Assembly (NCBI GenBank): GCA_016235595.1
Contig: JACRJX010000008.1
Coordinates: forward strand, 293,092-357,091
Direction: 5' to 3'
DNA: 64,000 nt
From: Verrucomicrobiota bacterium
GTDB taxonomy: Bacteria; Verrucomicrobiota; Verrucomicrobiia; CAIQCK01
In this document: one piece after another, positions 7,973-16,171 of the stretch
How the letters are laid out: the number at the start of each line of letters is the position of its first letter
Position numbering within the stretch: the first letter of the stretch is position 1
Position numbers and translations under genes: made by a program
Notes under the pieces: model-generated
Told to the model about the DNA's origin: nothing
The model's database searches: none
The model's input: the letters and a program-made list of their open reading frames with translations, nothing else

Positions 7973-10633
7973 ATGAATGATCAGCCGCTGCACTTGCTGA
8001 TCGTCGACGATGAAGAGGCGCACGTCGAGGCCGTCCGCCGTGCCTTCGACGCAGCAGGCACGAATGCCGATATCCATGTGGCCGGCACGTTGCGGGAATA
8101 CCGGGAGCAGGTCGCGGCGCATCCACCAGACATTGCACTGGTGGATTTGAACCTGCCAGACGGCCGCGCCACAGAGATTCTGACGCTTCCACCGGAAGAC
8201 GCGCCATTCCCCGTCCTCGTCATGACCGCGTTTGGCAATCAGCAGACTGTGGTCGAGGTGATGAAGGCCGGCGCGTTGGATTACGTGGTCAAGTCGCCGG
8301 AGTCTTTTGCCACCATGCCTCGGACGGTCGAGAGCGCGCTCCGCGAGTGGAATCTGCTGCAAAGCCACAAGCGGGTGCAGCTGACGCTGCAAATGACACA
8401 GCGCTGTATGGATCGCGCTTCGGACGCCGTCTTTTGGATAGCACCCGATGCGCGGCTCCTCTACGTGAACGAAGCGGCTTGCAAGAACCTTGGCTATTCC
8501 CGCGACGAACTCCTCGCCATGTCTGTGCCGGACATCGATCCGGATTATCAGGCGGACGCATGGCCGGCCCACTGGACCGAGCTGAGACAATCCGGCTCCA
8601 TGATCTTTGAGAGCCGCCATCGCGCCAAGGATGGCCGGGTCTATCCGACGGAAGTCAGCGCCAATTACCTCAACTTCAACGGACTGGAAATCAACTTCGC
8701 CTTTGTGCGCGACATCACCGAGCGCAAGCAAGTGGAGAAGGCGTTGCGAAAAACCCAGGACCTCCTGAATGACGTGGGGAGGATTGCACAAATCGGCGGA
8801 TGGAAGATGGATCTGTCCACCCGCAAGGCCACTTGGACACTGGCTACATACGACATTGTTGAGATCGCACCCGGCCAACCACTCCCGGGGCCTGACGACC
8901 ATGAGCACTACTATCTTCCGGAATACCATCCCTTGGTGGCCGAAGCGATACGGGCATTGATCGAAGACGACAAACCGTTGGAGTTCGAAGCCCAACTGCG
9001 CACGGCCAAAGGAAACATCAAGTGGTGTCGTGCCATCGGAAGGGCCATTCGGGAGGGCGGGAAGGCTGTTGAGATCTATGGGACCTTTCAGGACATCACC
9101 GAGCGCAAGCGGGCGGAGGAGGCGCTGGAACGCGAGCGCAACTTGCTGCGCACCCTGATTGACAACATCCCGGATGCCATCTACGTGCGGGACACGGCCA
9201 ACCGCTTTGTGCTCGCCAACGAAACCGTGGCCCGGCGCATGGGCGTTGCCAGTCCTGCCGACTTGATCGGCAAGACCGACGCGGATTTTTATCCGGCGGA
9301 ACAGGCCGCGCATTTTGCCGCCGTCGACCGCAAGGTCCTCGCCGGCCGCGCGTTGGTCAATTTCGAGGAAGACGTCGTCCACCTCGACGGCAAACGCCGG
9401 TTCATTCTCGGCACGAAGGTGCCGCTCAAGAATGCCCAAGGCGAGGTGACTGCGCTGGTCGGCATCGGACGCGACATCACCGAGCGCAAGCGGACGGAGG
9501 AACAAATCCGCAAGACCAACCGGTCGCTGCGAATGATCAGCGACTGCAACCAGGAACTGGTGCGCGCCACGAACGAAACGGATTTGCTGCAAGGCATTTG
9601 CCGGATCGCTGTCGAGCACGGTGGCTACCGCATGGTGTGGGTCGGGTTTGCCGAACAAGATGAAGTGAAAAGCGTGCGCCCGGTCGCGCAGTTCGGTTTC
9701 GAGGAGGGTTATCTCGACACGGTAAACATCACCTGGGCCGACGTGGAGCGCGGGCGTGGGCCCACTGGCACGGCCATTCGCACCGGCCAGCCCGTCATCG
9801 CGCGCAACATTTCCACCGACCCGACCTTTGGCCCGTGGCGCGAGGCGGCCGTTGAACGCGGTTACGCCTCGTCGCTCGCGTTGCCTTTGATCGTCGGCGA
9901 GCGGGTTTTTGGCGCGTTGATGCTGAATGCCGCCATGCCGGACGCGTTCGACGCGGAGGAAGTGGCGCTGCTGACTGAACTGGCCAACGACCTAGCCTAC
10001 GGGATTAGCGCGCTGCGTCATCGGGCCGAGCGTGAACGAGCCGAGGCGGAAGTGACCCGGACGGCGCGGGAATGGCAAACCACCTTCGATGCCACCAACG
10101 ACGCAGTCTGGCTGCTCGACAAAGAGCAGCGCGTCGTGCGTTCCAACAAGACGACGGAACGGATATTTCAGCGCCCCTGCGCGGAGTTGATCGGCAAGCA
10201 TTGCTGGGAAATCGTGCACGGCACCGCAAGCCCGATTCCTGAATGCCCGATTCAACGGGTGAAGAAAAGCCTGCGCCGCGAGAGTTCGGAGTTACAGATA
10301 GGCCAGCGATGGTTTGAGGTTGTCTGCGACCCAATCCTGGACGCGGCGGGCCAGTATGCCGGCGCGGTGCATATCGTCAGCGACGTCACCGAGCGCAAGC
10401 GGGCGGAGCAGGTGTTGCAGCGGCAATCCGAGGAACTCCGCGTCCGCAATGAGGAACTCGAGCGGTTCAACAACGCAAGCGTGGGTCGCGAGTTGCGCAT
10501 GATCGAACTGAAACAGGAGATCAACCAACTCTGCCAGCAGGCTGGCTTGCCGCGGCGCTATCCTCTGAATTTCACAGACAAAAGCGAGAAAACGGACGAC
10601 CCCGCGCCACCCATAACACCGGGACAGCTATGA
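7973..10633 (+). CDS. Receiver-PAS-PAS-PAS-GAF-PAS protein without kinase domain
   Basis: Regulator of 886 residues, starting 19 bases after the stand-alone receiver with an AGGAG site ahead of the ATG. Order: receiver (5-120, D12-D13, phospho-acceptor Asp58 in LVDLNLPDG, Lys in VVKSP), PAS (about 140-255), PAS (265-375), PAS (390-500), GAF (about 520-680), PAS (690-810), then a helical tail containing RELRMIELKQEINQL. It has no HisKA or HATPase. The last PAS has a Cys/His pattern (IGKHCWEIVHG...ECP). It could integrate signals and pass them by protein contact to neighbouring kinases. Its tail is a recurring ending of such proteins, in my recollection, with no assigned function. Confidence 0.9.
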   Translation: MNDQPLHLLIVDDEEAHVEAVRRAFDAAGTNADIHVAGTLREYREQVAAHPPDIALVDLNLPDGRATEILTLPPEDAPFPVLVMTAFGNQQTVVEVMKAGALDYVVKSPESFATMPRTVESALREWNLLQSHKRVQLTLQMTQRCMDRASDAVFWIAPDARLLYVNEAACKNLGYSRDELLAMSVPDIDPDYQADAWPAHWTELRQSGSMIFESRHRAKDGRVYPTEVSANYLNFNGLEINFAFVRDITERKQVEKALRKTQDLLNDVGRIAQIGGWKMDLSTRKATWTLATYDIVEIAPGQPLPGPDDHEHYYLPEYHPLVAEAIRALIEDDKPLEFEAQLRTAKGNIKWCRAIGRAIREGGKAVEIYGTFQDITERKRAEEALERERNLLRTLIDNIPDAIYVRDTANRFVLANETVARRMGVASPADLIGKTDADFYPAEQAAHFAAVDRKVLAGRALVNFEEDVVHLDGKRRFILGTKVPLKNAQGEVTALVGIGRDITERKRTEEQIRKTNRSLRMISDCNQELVRATNETDLLQGICRIAVEHGGYRMVWVGFAEQDEVKSVRPVAQFGFEEGYLDTVNITWADVERGRGPTGTAIRTGQPVIARNISTDPTFGPWREAAVERGYASSLALPLIVGERVFGALMLNAAMPDAFDAEEVALLTELANDLAYGISALRHRAERERAEAEVTRTAREWQTTFDATNDAVWLLDKEQRVVRSNKTTERIFQRPCAELIGKHCWEIVHGTASPIPECPIQRVKKSLRRESSELQIGQRWFEVVCDPILDAAGQYAGAVHIVSDVTERKRAEQVLQRQSEELRVRNEELERFNNASVGRELRMIELKQEINQLCQQAGLPRRYPLNFTDKSEKTDDPAPPITPGQL

Positions 10634-10755
10634 TGCCATCCATCGCGGTGATGCCAGCCCCTGACCGCCGAAATCCTCTGCAAAATGAACAGCCGGTGAT
10701 CGGAGACCGTTGCGACAGTCCCGTTCTTCGCTGATATTGGGACAGCCATGAAGCC
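10621..10755 (+). repeat. Imperfect 17-bp direct repeat bracketing an intergenic gap
   Basis: GGGACAGCTATGATGCC (10621-10637) recurs as GGGACAGCCATGAAGCC (10739-10755), 15 of 17 identical. The first copy covers the stop of the REC-PAS-GAF gene and the second the start of the next kinase. Between them a 33-codon frame (10633-10734) opens in ATGATG at the stop, but it has no recognisable product. The arrangement may record a small tandem duplication. Confidence 0.55.
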
Positions 10756-13156
10756 GCAAGCACCCTCCGCCCTCCGAGCTGCGCGCCAGTTGTTGCTCCT
10801 CGTCGCAGGTGGTTGGACGGTCGTATGGCTCCTGTTTGCCGAAATCCAACACCTCAACATGAGACGTGAGGTTTTGAACATGGCGCGCGTGAGCGCGGAA
10901 AACAGTTTCCAGAAGGATGTCGCTTACCGCCACTGGGCCGCCATGCACGGTGGCGTGTATGTGCCCGCCACAAAACAGACGCCGCCGAATCCGCTCCTGG
11001 CCAGCGTGCCGGAACGGGACATCATCACGCCGTCTGGCCGCAGGTTGACGTTGGTGAATCCCGCCTACATGACGCGGCAGGTCCACGAATGGTTCAAGTC
11101 CGCATATGGCGTCACAGGACACATCACCAGTCTCAAACCCGCGAACCCAATCAATGCCGCCGACGCGTGGGAAACCTGCGCGTTGAAAGTGTTCGAGAAA
11201 GGCGCGAAAGAGATCAGCTCGGTCGAGACGATCAACGGCGAGCCTGTGTTGAGATTTATGCGTCCATTTGTGACGGAGAAGGCCTGTCTGAAATGCCATG
11301 CGGCCCAAGGCTACCAAGAAGGCGATATTCGCGGCGGGATCAGTCTTACGGTGCCCCTGAAACCGTATCTGGCCGCCTCCACCAACCACGTGAATGACGC
11401 GTGGCTCTGGAGCGGCGCCCTCTGGGTGATGGGCTTGCTGGGCTTGACCATCGGCCACCGCCGCATGAAGCAGATGATCCAACAACGCGAGGAGGGCATA
11501 CAACATCTGCGTGAAACACAAGATAGGTTCCGGATGGTGTACGACTCCATGCTCGAAGGGATGGCCCTGCACGAGGTTGTCTGCGATGCAAACGGCCAGC
11601 CGTGCAATTACCGTTTCCTGCAAGTCAACCCGGCGTTCGAACGGCTCACCGGACTCAAAGCGGCGGACATCATCGGCAAGACGGTCCGCGAGATACTTCC
11701 CGGCATTGACCCGAAGTGGATCGAGCGTTACGGCCGTGTGGCGCTCACCGGAGAATCGTGCCAGTTCGAGGATTACATGGCCGACATGGACCGGCACTTC
11801 GAGATCGCGGCGTTCTGCCCGCGCAAGGGCCAGTTCGCCGTCACCTTCAGCGACGTTACCGAACGCAAACGGGCGGCGGTGGCATTGCGCGAGAGCGAGG
11901 AGAAGTTCGCCAAGGCTTTCCAGATTCCGCTTTATGCCATCTCCATCACGCACCTTGAAAATGGCAAGTTTCTCGATGTCAACGACGCCTTCACTTCAAT
12001 GACGGGATTCACGCGGGAAGAGTTTCTCGCCCACACGTCGCTCGGGCTGAAGCTGTGGGTCCATGAAGAAGACCGATTGCACATCGTGGCGGCTCTTCGC
12101 GCGGGCCGGCCTGTGGAGGGGCGGGAGTTGATGGTTCGAAAGAAGAACGGTGAACTCATAACGGTTCTCTTCTCGGCTCGTCTCATCCAGCTGAAAGACG
12201 AGCCTTGCGTTCTGTCCAGCGCCCTCGACATCACCGAGCGCAAGAAAATGGAGGAGGCCCTGCAACATTCCCGCGCCGCGGCATTGAACATGATGGAAGA
12301 TGCGGTCGCGACGCGTAACCGGGCGGAGCAGGCCAGTGAAGCGCTGCGGCGTGAGGTGGAAGAGCGCAGGAAGGCCGAAGACGAGGTGCGGCGCTTGAAC
12401 ATCGAACTGGAGCGGCGCGTCCACGAGCGCACCGCGCAACTGGAAATGGCCAACAAGGAATTGGAGGCGTTTTCCTACTCGGTGTCGCACGACCTGCGCG
12501 CGCCACTGCGGGGCATCAACGGTTTTGCGAACATTCTGGCAGAGGAGCACGCAAAACAACTCGACGAGGAAAGCCGCCGCCTGTTAGGAATCATTTGCAG
12601 CGAGGCCAGCCGGATGGGTCAGATGATTGACGAGTTGCTGACATTCGCGCGGTTTGGGCGACAATCCATGCTCAGGGGGGAGGTTGATATGACAGCGTTG
12701 GCGCAAAGCGTGTTCGACCGATGCGCGGCACAGGCAACGGGCCGTGAGGTCCGCCTCAAGCTGCATCCGCTGCCATCGGCGCAGGGTGACGGGGCCATGC
12801 TTTCCCACGTGTGGGTCAATCTCATCTCCAACGCCATCAAATACACCCGCCTGAAGCCGGTGGCCGAAATCGAAATCACCGGCCGCGCCGACGACAACAA
12901 CGGGATCGCTTACTGCGTGAAAGACAACGGCGCGGGTTTCGACATGCGGTATGTCCATAAGCTCTTCCGTGTTTTTCAGCGACTGCATGCTGAAACTGAA
13001 TTTGAAGGCACGGGCATCGGGCTGGCGCTGGTCCAACGCATTGTTCAACGCCACGGCGGCCGCGTCTGGGCGGAAGGCAGGGTCAATGAGGGCGCCGCGT
13101 TCTACTTCACGCTGCCCATAAGAAAGGATGAGCTTGAACGTCAAGAATCAGATTGA
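10748..13156 (+). CDS. Sensor histidine kinase with DUF3365/Tll0287-like haem-binding sensor
   Basis: Membrane kinase of 802 residues. An N-terminal helix (about 12-30) anchors a periplasmic DUF3365-type domain carrying a c-type haem motif Cys180-Leu-Lys-Cys183-His184, followed by RGGISLTVPL. A second helix (about 218-236) leads to two PAS domains (260-375, 380-500), a long coiled coil, HisKA with His581 in SVSHDLRAPLR, and HATPase_c with NLISNAIKYT, DNGAGFD and GTGIGLAL. DUF3365 haem domains are thought to sense redox state or small gases; the exact signal here is unknown. The catalytic half closely matches the first kinase of the window. Its 3' end overlaps the next gene by 29 bases. Confidence 0.93.
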   Translation: MKPQAPSALRAARQLLLLVAGGWTVVWLLFAEIQHLNMRREVLNMARVSAENSFQKDVAYRHWAAMHGGVYVPATKQTPPNPLLASVPERDIITPSGRRLTLVNPAYMTRQVHEWFKSAYGVTGHITSLKPANPINAADAWETCALKVFEKGAKEISSVETINGEPVLRFMRPFVTEKACLKCHAAQGYQEGDIRGGISLTVPLKPYLAASTNHVNDAWLWSGALWVMGLLGLTIGHRRMKQMIQQREEGIQHLRETQDRFRMVYDSMLEGMALHEVVCDANGQPCNYRFLQVNPAFERLTGLKAADIIGKTVREILPGIDPKWIERYGRVALTGESCQFEDYMADMDRHFEIAAFCPRKGQFAVTFSDVTERKRAAVALRESEEKFAKAFQIPLYAISITHLENGKFLDVNDAFTSMTGFTREEFLAHTSLGLKLWVHEEDRLHIVAALRAGRPVEGRELMVRKKNGELITVLFSARLIQLKDEPCVLSSALDITERKKMEEALQHSRAAALNMMEDAVATRNRAEQASEALRREVEERRKAEDEVRRLNIELERRVHERTAQLEMANKELEAFSYSVSHDLRAPLRGINGFANILAEEHAKQLDEESRRLLGIICSEASRMGQMIDELLTFARFGRQSMLRGEVDMTALAQSVFDRCAAQATGREVRLKLHPLPSAQGDGAMLSHVWVNLISNAIKYTRLKPVAEIEITGRADDNNGIAYCVKDNGAGFDMRYVHKLFRVFQRLHAETEFEGTGIGLALVQRIVQRHGGRVWAEGRVNEGAAFYFTLPIRKDELERQESD

Positions 13157-16100
13157 GATCCTCATGCTTGAGGACAATCCGCGTGACGCCGAACTGGAGA
13201 CGCGCGAACTGCGGCGGGAGGGCATCCAGTTCAACATCAAGCGCGTCTGGACGGAGGCGGAGTTCGAAGCCGCGCTCCAAAACCCGGCGCTGGACTTGAT
13301 TCTGGCCGACTACCAGTTGCCATCCTACGACGGCCTGTCCGCCCTGGAGCTTGCGCACAAGAAATGCCCGAAAGTGCCTTTCATCTTCGTATCGGGCACT
13401 CTCGGTGAAGAGACGGCCGTTGACGCCATGCATCACGGCGCGACGGATTACGTGCTGAAACAGAGACTGACCCGTTTGGGGCCGTCGGTGCGGCAGGCCG
13501 TGCGGCGAGCCGAGGAGCACAAGCTGCTCGCACAGATGTCGCAGCGGCTGGCCGAAAACGAAAAGCGATACCGTCAACTGTTCGGCGGGATCAAGAGTGG
13601 CGTCGCCGTTTACGAGGTCCGGGCCGACGGGGAGGAGTTTGTCTTCAAGGATTTCAACACCGCTGCCGAGCAGATCGAAGGCGTGAAGAAGGAACAGATC
13701 CTTGGGAAGAACATTACCGAGGTGTTCCCGAACGTTCGTCAAATGGGATTGCTGGAGGTCTTCAATCGCGTCTGGAAGACTGGCGTGCCAGAACATCATC
13801 CCGCAGCGATTTATCGGAACGACCGCGGCATTTCGTGGCGGGAGAATTACGTTTACAAGCTGTCGTCGGGCGAACTGGTGACCGTTTATGACGAGGTCAC
13901 TGATCGCAAACAGGCTGAAGAGAAGTTGCGGCTCAGCGAGGAGCGGCTGCGACTGGCGCTGGATGCCGGCCAGATGGGCGCATGGGAAATGGATCTTGTC
14001 AGCGGCACGACGTGGCGAACGCTGCAGCACGACCAGATTTTCGGCTACGAGACTCCGGCGCCAATCTGGAGCTATGAACTCCTTCTGGAGCACGTCGTGC
14101 CGGAGGACGTCGAACTGGTCAAACACTCTTTTGCACAGGCCTTGGTCACCGACCGGCTCAGCCTCGAATGCCGGGTTGCCCGGACGGGACAGGAGCCGCA
14201 TTGGATCGCGATCCAGGGACACGTCAGCCGCAACGCAAAAGGAGAGCGCGTCCGCCTGATGGGCACGGTCAGCGACATCTCCGATCGCAAGCTGATGGAA
14301 AAAGCGTTGCGCGAGAGCGAACAACGCTTCCGTCTGCTGGCCGACAACGCGAGCGACCTCATCTGGACCCGGGACGCATCGGGCCAGCTGAATTACGTCA
14401 GCCCTTCGGTTCACCGGTTGTTGGGCTATACCCAGACAGAGGTCCTGTCGCGCGGCACGGGCCACGTGTTGACAGCGGCTTCGTCCGCGCTGGCCCAAAA
14501 GAAACTGAATGAAGCTCTTCCGAAGCTGCAGGCTGGCAAACACGTACATGAGACCTTCGAACTGACATACATCCGCAAGGACGGTTGGACGGTCTGTTGT
14601 GAAGTCAGTTGCAGCGGTATATTTGATGCGTCGGGCAAGTTTTCAGGCATTGTGGGGGTCAGCCGCGATATCAGCGAACGCAGACGGGCGGAAGAAGCGC
14701 TGCGCGAAAGCGAGGAGAGATTCCGCCTGGCCACTGCCACGGCCCGGGACGCCATCATCATGCTGGACAACGAAGGAAAGGTGTCTTTTTGGAATCGCGC
14801 GGCGGAGGAGATGTTCGGTTATTCCAGCAGCGAGGCGCTGGGCCAGGAAGCGCATGCCTTGCTGGCTCCCGAGCGATACCAGGAGAACAGCCGGAAAGGG
14901 TTTGGTGCGTTTCGGTCCACCGGGAAGGGAGGCGCCGTTGGCAAGACGCTGGAACTGTCGGCAATGCGAAAAGACGGCAAGGAGATACCGGTCGAAATGT
15001 CCCTGTCCGCCACCCAGCTCAAAGGCCGATGGCACGCCCTCGCCATTCTGCGCGACATCACCGAGCGCAAGCGGGTGGAGGAAGAACGGATGCGCCTGGT
15101 CACAGCGGTGGAGCAGGCGGCAGAGTCGGTCTTCATCACCGACACTCAAGGCATTATTCTTTACGTCAATCCGGCATTTGAGAAAACAACCGGGTACACC
15201 CGCGAAGAAGCCATCGGGCAGAATCCGCGCATCCTCGAGAGCAGCAAGCAAGACGCCATGTCCAACCAGCAGATGTGTGACACGCTCAGTCGCGGTGAAG
15301 TCTGGCACGGCCGGTTGACCAGCAAGCGCAAGGACGGCACCTTCTTTGAAGAAAATGCCACCATCTCGCCTGTGCGGGACGGGACGGGCCGAATCGTCAA
15401 CTACATCGCTCTCAAGCTCGATGTGACCCATGAACTCGAGCTCGAATCCCAATTGCGCCAATCACAGAAGCTGGAGGCCATTGGCACGCTGGCTGGCGGC
15501 ATCGCCCACGAGATCAACAATCCCGTCAACGGGATCATGAACTACGCGCAGTTGATCGCCGACCAGTTGCCGGCAGACCACCCCGTGCGGGGGTATACCG
15601 GCAAGATCATGAAGGAAACCGACCGGGTATCGCTGATTGTCCGCAACCTGCTGGCTTTTGCGCGGCAGGATAAGCAGGGTCGCAGTCTGTCGAATCTGAA
15701 CGATATCATCAGCGCGACCCTCTCACTGATCCAGACGGTGATACGGCACGACCAGATCAATCTGGTGGTGGAGGTGTCGGAGGGACTGCCCCAGATGGAA
15801 TGCCGCAGCCAGCAGATAGAACAAGTGCTGATGAACCTGCTGACGAACGCGCGGGACGCGCTGAACGAAAAATACCCGGCGTACCACGAAGACAAGATCA
15901 TCCGCGTCAGCGCCCGTTTGTTCGAGAAGGATGGCAAGCCGTGGATTCGCACGACCATTGAAGACCACGGCAATGGAATCCCCGCGGAAATCCGCGACCG
16001 TATTTTTGATCCCTTTTACACGACCAAGCCAACCGGCAGGGGAACGGGCTTGGGACTCTCCATCAGTCACGGCCTTGTTGAAGAGCACGGCGGGAAGTTG

Positions 16101-16163
16101 TTTCTGGAAACGGAAGCGGGTCGCTATACCCGCTTCTACATGGACCTGCCAGTGAAAGGATAA
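13128..16163 (+). CDS. Receiver-PAS(x5) hybrid histidine kinase of the NtrB-like class
   Basis: Cytoplasmic protein of 1011 residues. Order: receiver (10-125; E15-D16, phospho-acceptor Asp61 in LILADYQLPSYDG), five PAS units (about 145-265, 268-390, 395-520, 525-645, 650-775), HisKA with His794 in GGIAHEINNPVNG and HATPase_c with NLLTNARDAL, DHGNGIP and GRGTGLGLSIS. The AHEINNP box is the NtrB/ZraS style, unlike the HDLRAPL type of most neighbours. The ATG lies directly after AGAAAGG and inside the previous gene. Because the receiver is N-terminal, it probably accepts phosphate from another kinase of the array and controls its own activity. Confidence 0.93.
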   Translation: MSLNVKNQIEILMLEDNPRDAELETRELRREGIQFNIKRVWTEAEFEAALQNPALDLILADYQLPSYDGLSALELAHKKCPKVPFIFVSGTLGEETAVDAMHHGATDYVLKQRLTRLGPSVRQAVRRAEEHKLLAQMSQRLAENEKRYRQLFGGIKSGVAVYEVRADGEEFVFKDFNTAAEQIEGVKKEQILGKNITEVFPNVRQMGLLEVFNRVWKTGVPEHHPAAIYRNDRGISWRENYVYKLSSGELVTVYDEVTDRKQAEEKLRLSEERLRLALDAGQMGAWEMDLVSGTTWRTLQHDQIFGYETPAPIWSYELLLEHVVPEDVELVKHSFAQALVTDRLSLECRVARTGQEPHWIAIQGHVSRNAKGERVRLMGTVSDISDRKLMEKALRESEQRFRLLADNASDLIWTRDASGQLNYVSPSVHRLLGYTQTEVLSRGTGHVLTAASSALAQKKLNEALPKLQAGKHVHETFELTYIRKDGWTVCCEVSCSGIFDASGKFSGIVGVSRDISERRRAEEALRESEERFRLATATARDAIIMLDNEGKVSFWNRAAEEMFGYSSSEALGQEAHALLAPERYQENSRKGFGAFRSTGKGGAVGKTLELSAMRKDGKEIPVEMSLSATQLKGRWHALAILRDITERKRVEEERMRLVTAVEQAAESVFITDTQGIILYVNPAFEKTTGYTREEAIGQNPRILESSKQDAMSNQQMCDTLSRGEVWHGRLTSKRKDGTFFEENATISPVRDGTGRIVNYIALKLDVTHELELESQLRQSQKLEAIGTLAGGIAHEINNPVNGIMNYAQLIADQLPADHPVRGYTGKIMKETDRVSLIVRNLLAFARQDKQGRSLSNLNDIISATLSLIQTVIRHDQINLVVEVSEGLPQMECRSQQIEQVLMNLLTNARDALNEKYPAYHEDKIIRVSARLFEKDGKPWIRTTIEDHGNGIPAEIRDRIFDPFYTTKPTGRGTGLGLSISHGLVEEHGGKLFLETEAGRYTRFYMDLPVKG

Positions 16164-16171
16164 AGTGGATC

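Noticed and set aside
7892-9658. 588-codon open frame on the minus strand opposite the REC-PAS-GAF gene
   Set aside because: Antisense shadow of a high-GC gene; no protein family motif, while the sense strand encodes clear receiver and PAS domains.
10710-10738. TTGCGA and GATATT, 17 bases apart, as a promoter for the kinase at 10748
   Set aside because: Each hexamer matches only 4 of 6 and the start point would leave almost no leader.
8711-15074. Repeated 20-base sequence considered as an insertion-sequence end or CRISPR repeat
   Set aside because: It encodes the DITERKR linker between PAS domains and is spaced by whole PAS units; there are no spacers or transposase.
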